Of a stretch of DNA of 7,325 nt, positions 6,954-7,325 are shown one piece after another. Source of the stretch: Methanomassiliicoccales archaeon. Its GTDB lineage: Archaea; Thermoplasmatota; Thermoplasmata; Methanomassiliicoccales; JACIVX01. The position numbers and the translations under genes were made by a program. Position 1 is the first letter of the stretch. Every line of letters starts with the position of its first letter. Below the pieces are notes generated by a model. The model was given only the letters and a program-made list of their open reading frames with translations. It made no database searches and was not told the DNA's origin. The stretch covers positions 1-7,325 of the forward strand of contig JAJRAH010000129.1 of the NCBI GenBank assembly GCA_028679985.1. The letters are read 5' to 3'.

Positions 6954-6974
6954 TCCTTCGACCGAAGGCGAAAC
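6954..6974 (+). other. tRNA-Arg intron 2 (T-loop, position 59/60)
   Basis: A 21-nt noncanonical intron. The central 4-bp helix is TTCG (6948-6951) with CGAA (6969-6972); the bulges are AAT (6952-6954) and ACT (6973-6975), each cut between its second and third base. The inner helix CCTTC (6955-6959) pairs with GAAGG (6964-6968) around a 4-nt loop, and the outer helix is the T-stem itself. Every element of the strict BHB is present. Confidence 0.92.
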
Positions 6975-6994
6975 TCCCGACGGGCCCGCCACAC

Positions 6995-7010
6995 TATCAA
7001 AAAGTTGATA
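6995..7010. repeat. Perfect inverted repeat upstream of eL41
   Basis: TATCAA (6995-7000) and TTGATA (7005-7010) are separated by AAAG. It lies 3 nt after the CCA end of tRNA-Arg and 43 nt before eL41. It could be a weak hairpin, a protein-binding site, or part of a TATA-like element (TTGATATG) for eL41; I cannot choose between these. The rest of the 62-nt gap (6992-7053) shows only the ribosome-binding site. Confidence 0.6.
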
Positions 7011-7053
7011 TGTGCCTACACAATGACGGCACGAGACACGAGGAGTCATCAGG

Positions 7054-7161
7054 ATGAAACGAAGCTCACGCGCATGGAAGAAACGCGGCAAGCAGAGATG
7101 GAAATGGCGCAAGAAGAAGATGCGCCGCAGGAAGCGCGCGCAGAAGATGCGCAAGGTGTAG
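7054..7161 (+). CDS. rpl41e: Ribosomal protein eL41
   Basis: A 35-residue, extremely basic peptide of the large ribosomal subunit, lodged at the subunit interface (bridge region) in eukaryotic and archaeal ribosomes. Nearly two thirds of the residues are Lys or Arg. The segment KWRKKKMRRRKRAQKMR aligns with the eL41 core, which in eukaryotes reads KWRKKRMRRLKRKRRKMR; the invariant W and both M positions match. The N-terminus is about ten residues longer than in the 25-residue eukaryotic form. The start ATG 7054 is preceded by AGGAG (7041-7045) with an 8-nt spacer. The stop TAG ends 10 nt before tRNA-Trp, and tRNA-Arg ends 62 nt upstream, so the gene lies in a translation cluster. Codon choice is GC-rich like its neighbours. 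Such short genes are often left unannotated. An overlapping frame is open longer but shows no protein character. Confidence 0.9.
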   Translation: MKRSSRAWKKRGKQRWKWRKKKMRRRKRAQKMRKV

Positions 7162-7215
7162 CGATCACTATGGGGGTGTGGGGTAACACGGCATCCTCGC
7201 GGGCTCCAGTTAATT

Positions 7216-7271
7216 GGGTGTGATTGCAGACGGGTTTGCTGACCGGTGATGAATAACTGGAGCGATGACCC
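7216..7271 (+). ncRNA. Intron-encoded box C/D guide RNA for tRNA-Trp positions 34 and 39
   Basis: Directs 2'-O-methylation of its own precursor by the fibrillarin/Nop5/L7Ae complex. Box C is GTGATTG (7220-7226, last two bases off consensus), D' CTGA (7239-7242), C' GTGATGA (7246-7252, perfect) and D ATGA (7265-7268, one base off CTGA). Both spacers, 7227-7238 and 7253-7264, are exactly 12 nt. The D guide pairs over 10 bp (7254-7263 with 7203-7212); the fifth base before box D (G7260) faces C34. The D' guide pairs over 7 bp (7231-7237 with 7306-7312); the fifth base before D' (G7234) faces C39. GGG (7216-7218) with CCC (7269-7271), extended by AATT (7212-7215) with AATT (7275-7278), closes the kink-turn. 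The same two positions are the known targets in haloarchaeal tRNA-Trp introns. Confidence 0.9.
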
Positions 7272-7278
7272 GTTAATT

Positions 7279-7301
7279 CGCGCGGGGTCGCTCCCCGCGT
7301 G
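7279..7301 (+). other. Strong hairpin in the 3' part of the tRNA-Trp intron
   Basis: CGCGGGG (7281-7287) pairs with CCCCGCG (7293-7299) around a 5-nt loop, extended by a G-T wobble (7280-7300) and C7279-G7301. It lies between box D and the 3' splice bulge, in a place where no guide element is needed. It may stack on the BHB and hold the 3' splice site in position. Confidence 0.8.
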
Positions 7302-7325
7302 GTGGAAACCCGCTGATCTGGGTTC

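Larger units (their letters stand above)
6868..6991 (+). tRNA. tRNA-Arg (anticodon UCU), two introns
   Basis: Reads AGA codons. The spliced form has 78 nt including an encoded CCA (6989-6991). The acceptor stem GGGCTCG (6868-6874) pairs with CGGGCCC (6981-6987), discriminator G 6988. The D-arm is 6877-6894, the anticodon stem CTGGC (6896-6900) pairs with GCCAG (6933-6937), and the loop is C32 T33, anticodon TCT (6903-6905), A37, then A38 at 6932. The T-stem TCGGG (6943-6947) pairs with CCCGA (6976-6980), with loop TTCGAA plus T60 at 6975. Two insertions interrupt it: 25 nt between 37 and 38, and 21 nt between 59 and 60. Once both are removed, all stems are complete apart from a T-T at the last D-stem pair, so this is a functional gene and not a pseudogene. 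A TATA box lies upstream. Confidence 0.95.
7210..7307 (+). other. tRNA-Trp intron (position 37/38)
   Basis: A 98-nt intron whose ends are fixed by the need for a 7-base anticodon loop. The BHB is not strict: the central helix CTCC (7204-7207) with GTGG (7302-7305) has one C-U mismatch opposite C34 and a T-G wobble, with bulges AGT (7208-7210) and AAA (7306-7308). The intron contains the box C/D RNA and, near its 3' end, a strong hairpin CGCGGGG (7281-7287) with CCCCGCG (7293-7299). Confidence 0.85.
7172..7325 (+). tRNA. tRNA-Trp (anticodon CCA), intron-containing, 3' end beyond window
   Basis: Decodes UGG. The 5' acceptor strand is GGGGGTG (7172-7178), T8 at 7179, the D-arm with G18 G19 at 7190-7191, and the anticodon stem GCGGG (7199-7203) pairing with CCCGC (7309-7313). 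The loop is C32 T33, anticodon CCA (7206-7208), G37 (7209), and A38 (7308). A four-base variable region and the T-stem 5' strand CTGGG (7318-7322) follow; the window stops after T54 T55 C56, so the acceptor stem cannot be verified. A 98-nt intron separates 37 from 38. The D-stem includes a G10-T25 wobble. The gene starts 10 nt after the eL41 stop codon and no separate TATA box is visible in that space, so it may share a transcript with eL41. Confidence 0.92.

Noticed and set aside
6954..6974. Reading the T-loop insertion as a sign of a tRNA pseudogene or assembly error
   Set aside because: The junctions form a perfect BHB with a 5-bp inner helix, and removal restores an exact T-loop and T-stem; chance would not give this.
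7005..7223. A 72-codon + frame covering eL41 and entering tRNA-Trp
   Set aside because: It runs into the tRNA-Trp 5' exon and intron and has no family pattern, while the other frame encodes a clear eL41 with a ribosome-binding site.
7265..7268. Doubt that ATGA is box D because it differs from CTGA
   Set aside because: The 12-nt spacer from box C', the five-base rule landing on C34, and the closing stem just outside all agree with this position.
1..7325. CRISPR array, insertion sequence or integrase traces
   Set aside because: No regularly spaced repeats, transposase-like frames or terminal inverted repeats were seen. The tRNA genes carry no adjacent duplicated 3' end within the window.

Overview
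The window looks archaeal. Evidence: two tRNA genes carry introns bounded by bulge-helix-bulge (BHB) folds, one of them a tRNA-Trp whose intron holds a box C/D guide RNA (a hallmark of Euryarchaeota in the broad sense). Other evidence is a gene for the tiny archaeal/eukaryotic ribosomal protein eL41, TATA-like boxes upstream of several genes, and Shine-Dalgarno sites combined with ATGA start/stop overlaps. A Thermoplasmatota-like lineage is a reasonable guess from the gene mix, but it is only an inference; no 16S rRNA or unique marker is present.

Region 1 (1-2955, + strand) is a translationally coupled three-gene operon: the 3' part of a long-chain acyl-CoA synthetase, a ~205-residue protein with an ATC-hydrolase/V4R-like C-terminal domain, and a short GMC-type FAD oxidoreductase with a four-cysteine cluster. 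Together they suggest activation and oxidation of a fatty or isoprenoid substrate.

Region 2 (2956-6112) holds single redox and hydrolase genes, apparently each with its own promoter. They are an iron-sulfur flavoprotein (+), a small Rieske ferredoxin (-), an amidohydrolase of the amidohydrolase_2 family (+) and a nitroreductase (-). The 228-bp gap between the flavoprotein and the Rieske gene contains a terminator-like hairpin and an imperfect direct repeat.

Region 3 (6113-6795) has a divergent promoter region and a 182-residue multi-spanning membrane protein of unknown function.

Region 4 (6834-7325) is the most interesting part, a compact translation cluster: tRNA-Arg(UCU), eL41, tRNA-Trp(CCA). 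The tRNA-Arg gene has two introns, one at the canonical site 37/38 and one in the T-loop at 59/60, both with strict BHB geometry. The 35-codon eL41 gene sits between the tRNAs and ends 10 nt before tRNA-Trp. The tRNA-Trp intron encodes a C/D RNA with two 12-nt guide spacers whose register selects positions 34 and 39 of its own precursor. The window ends inside the T-loop of tRNA-Trp.
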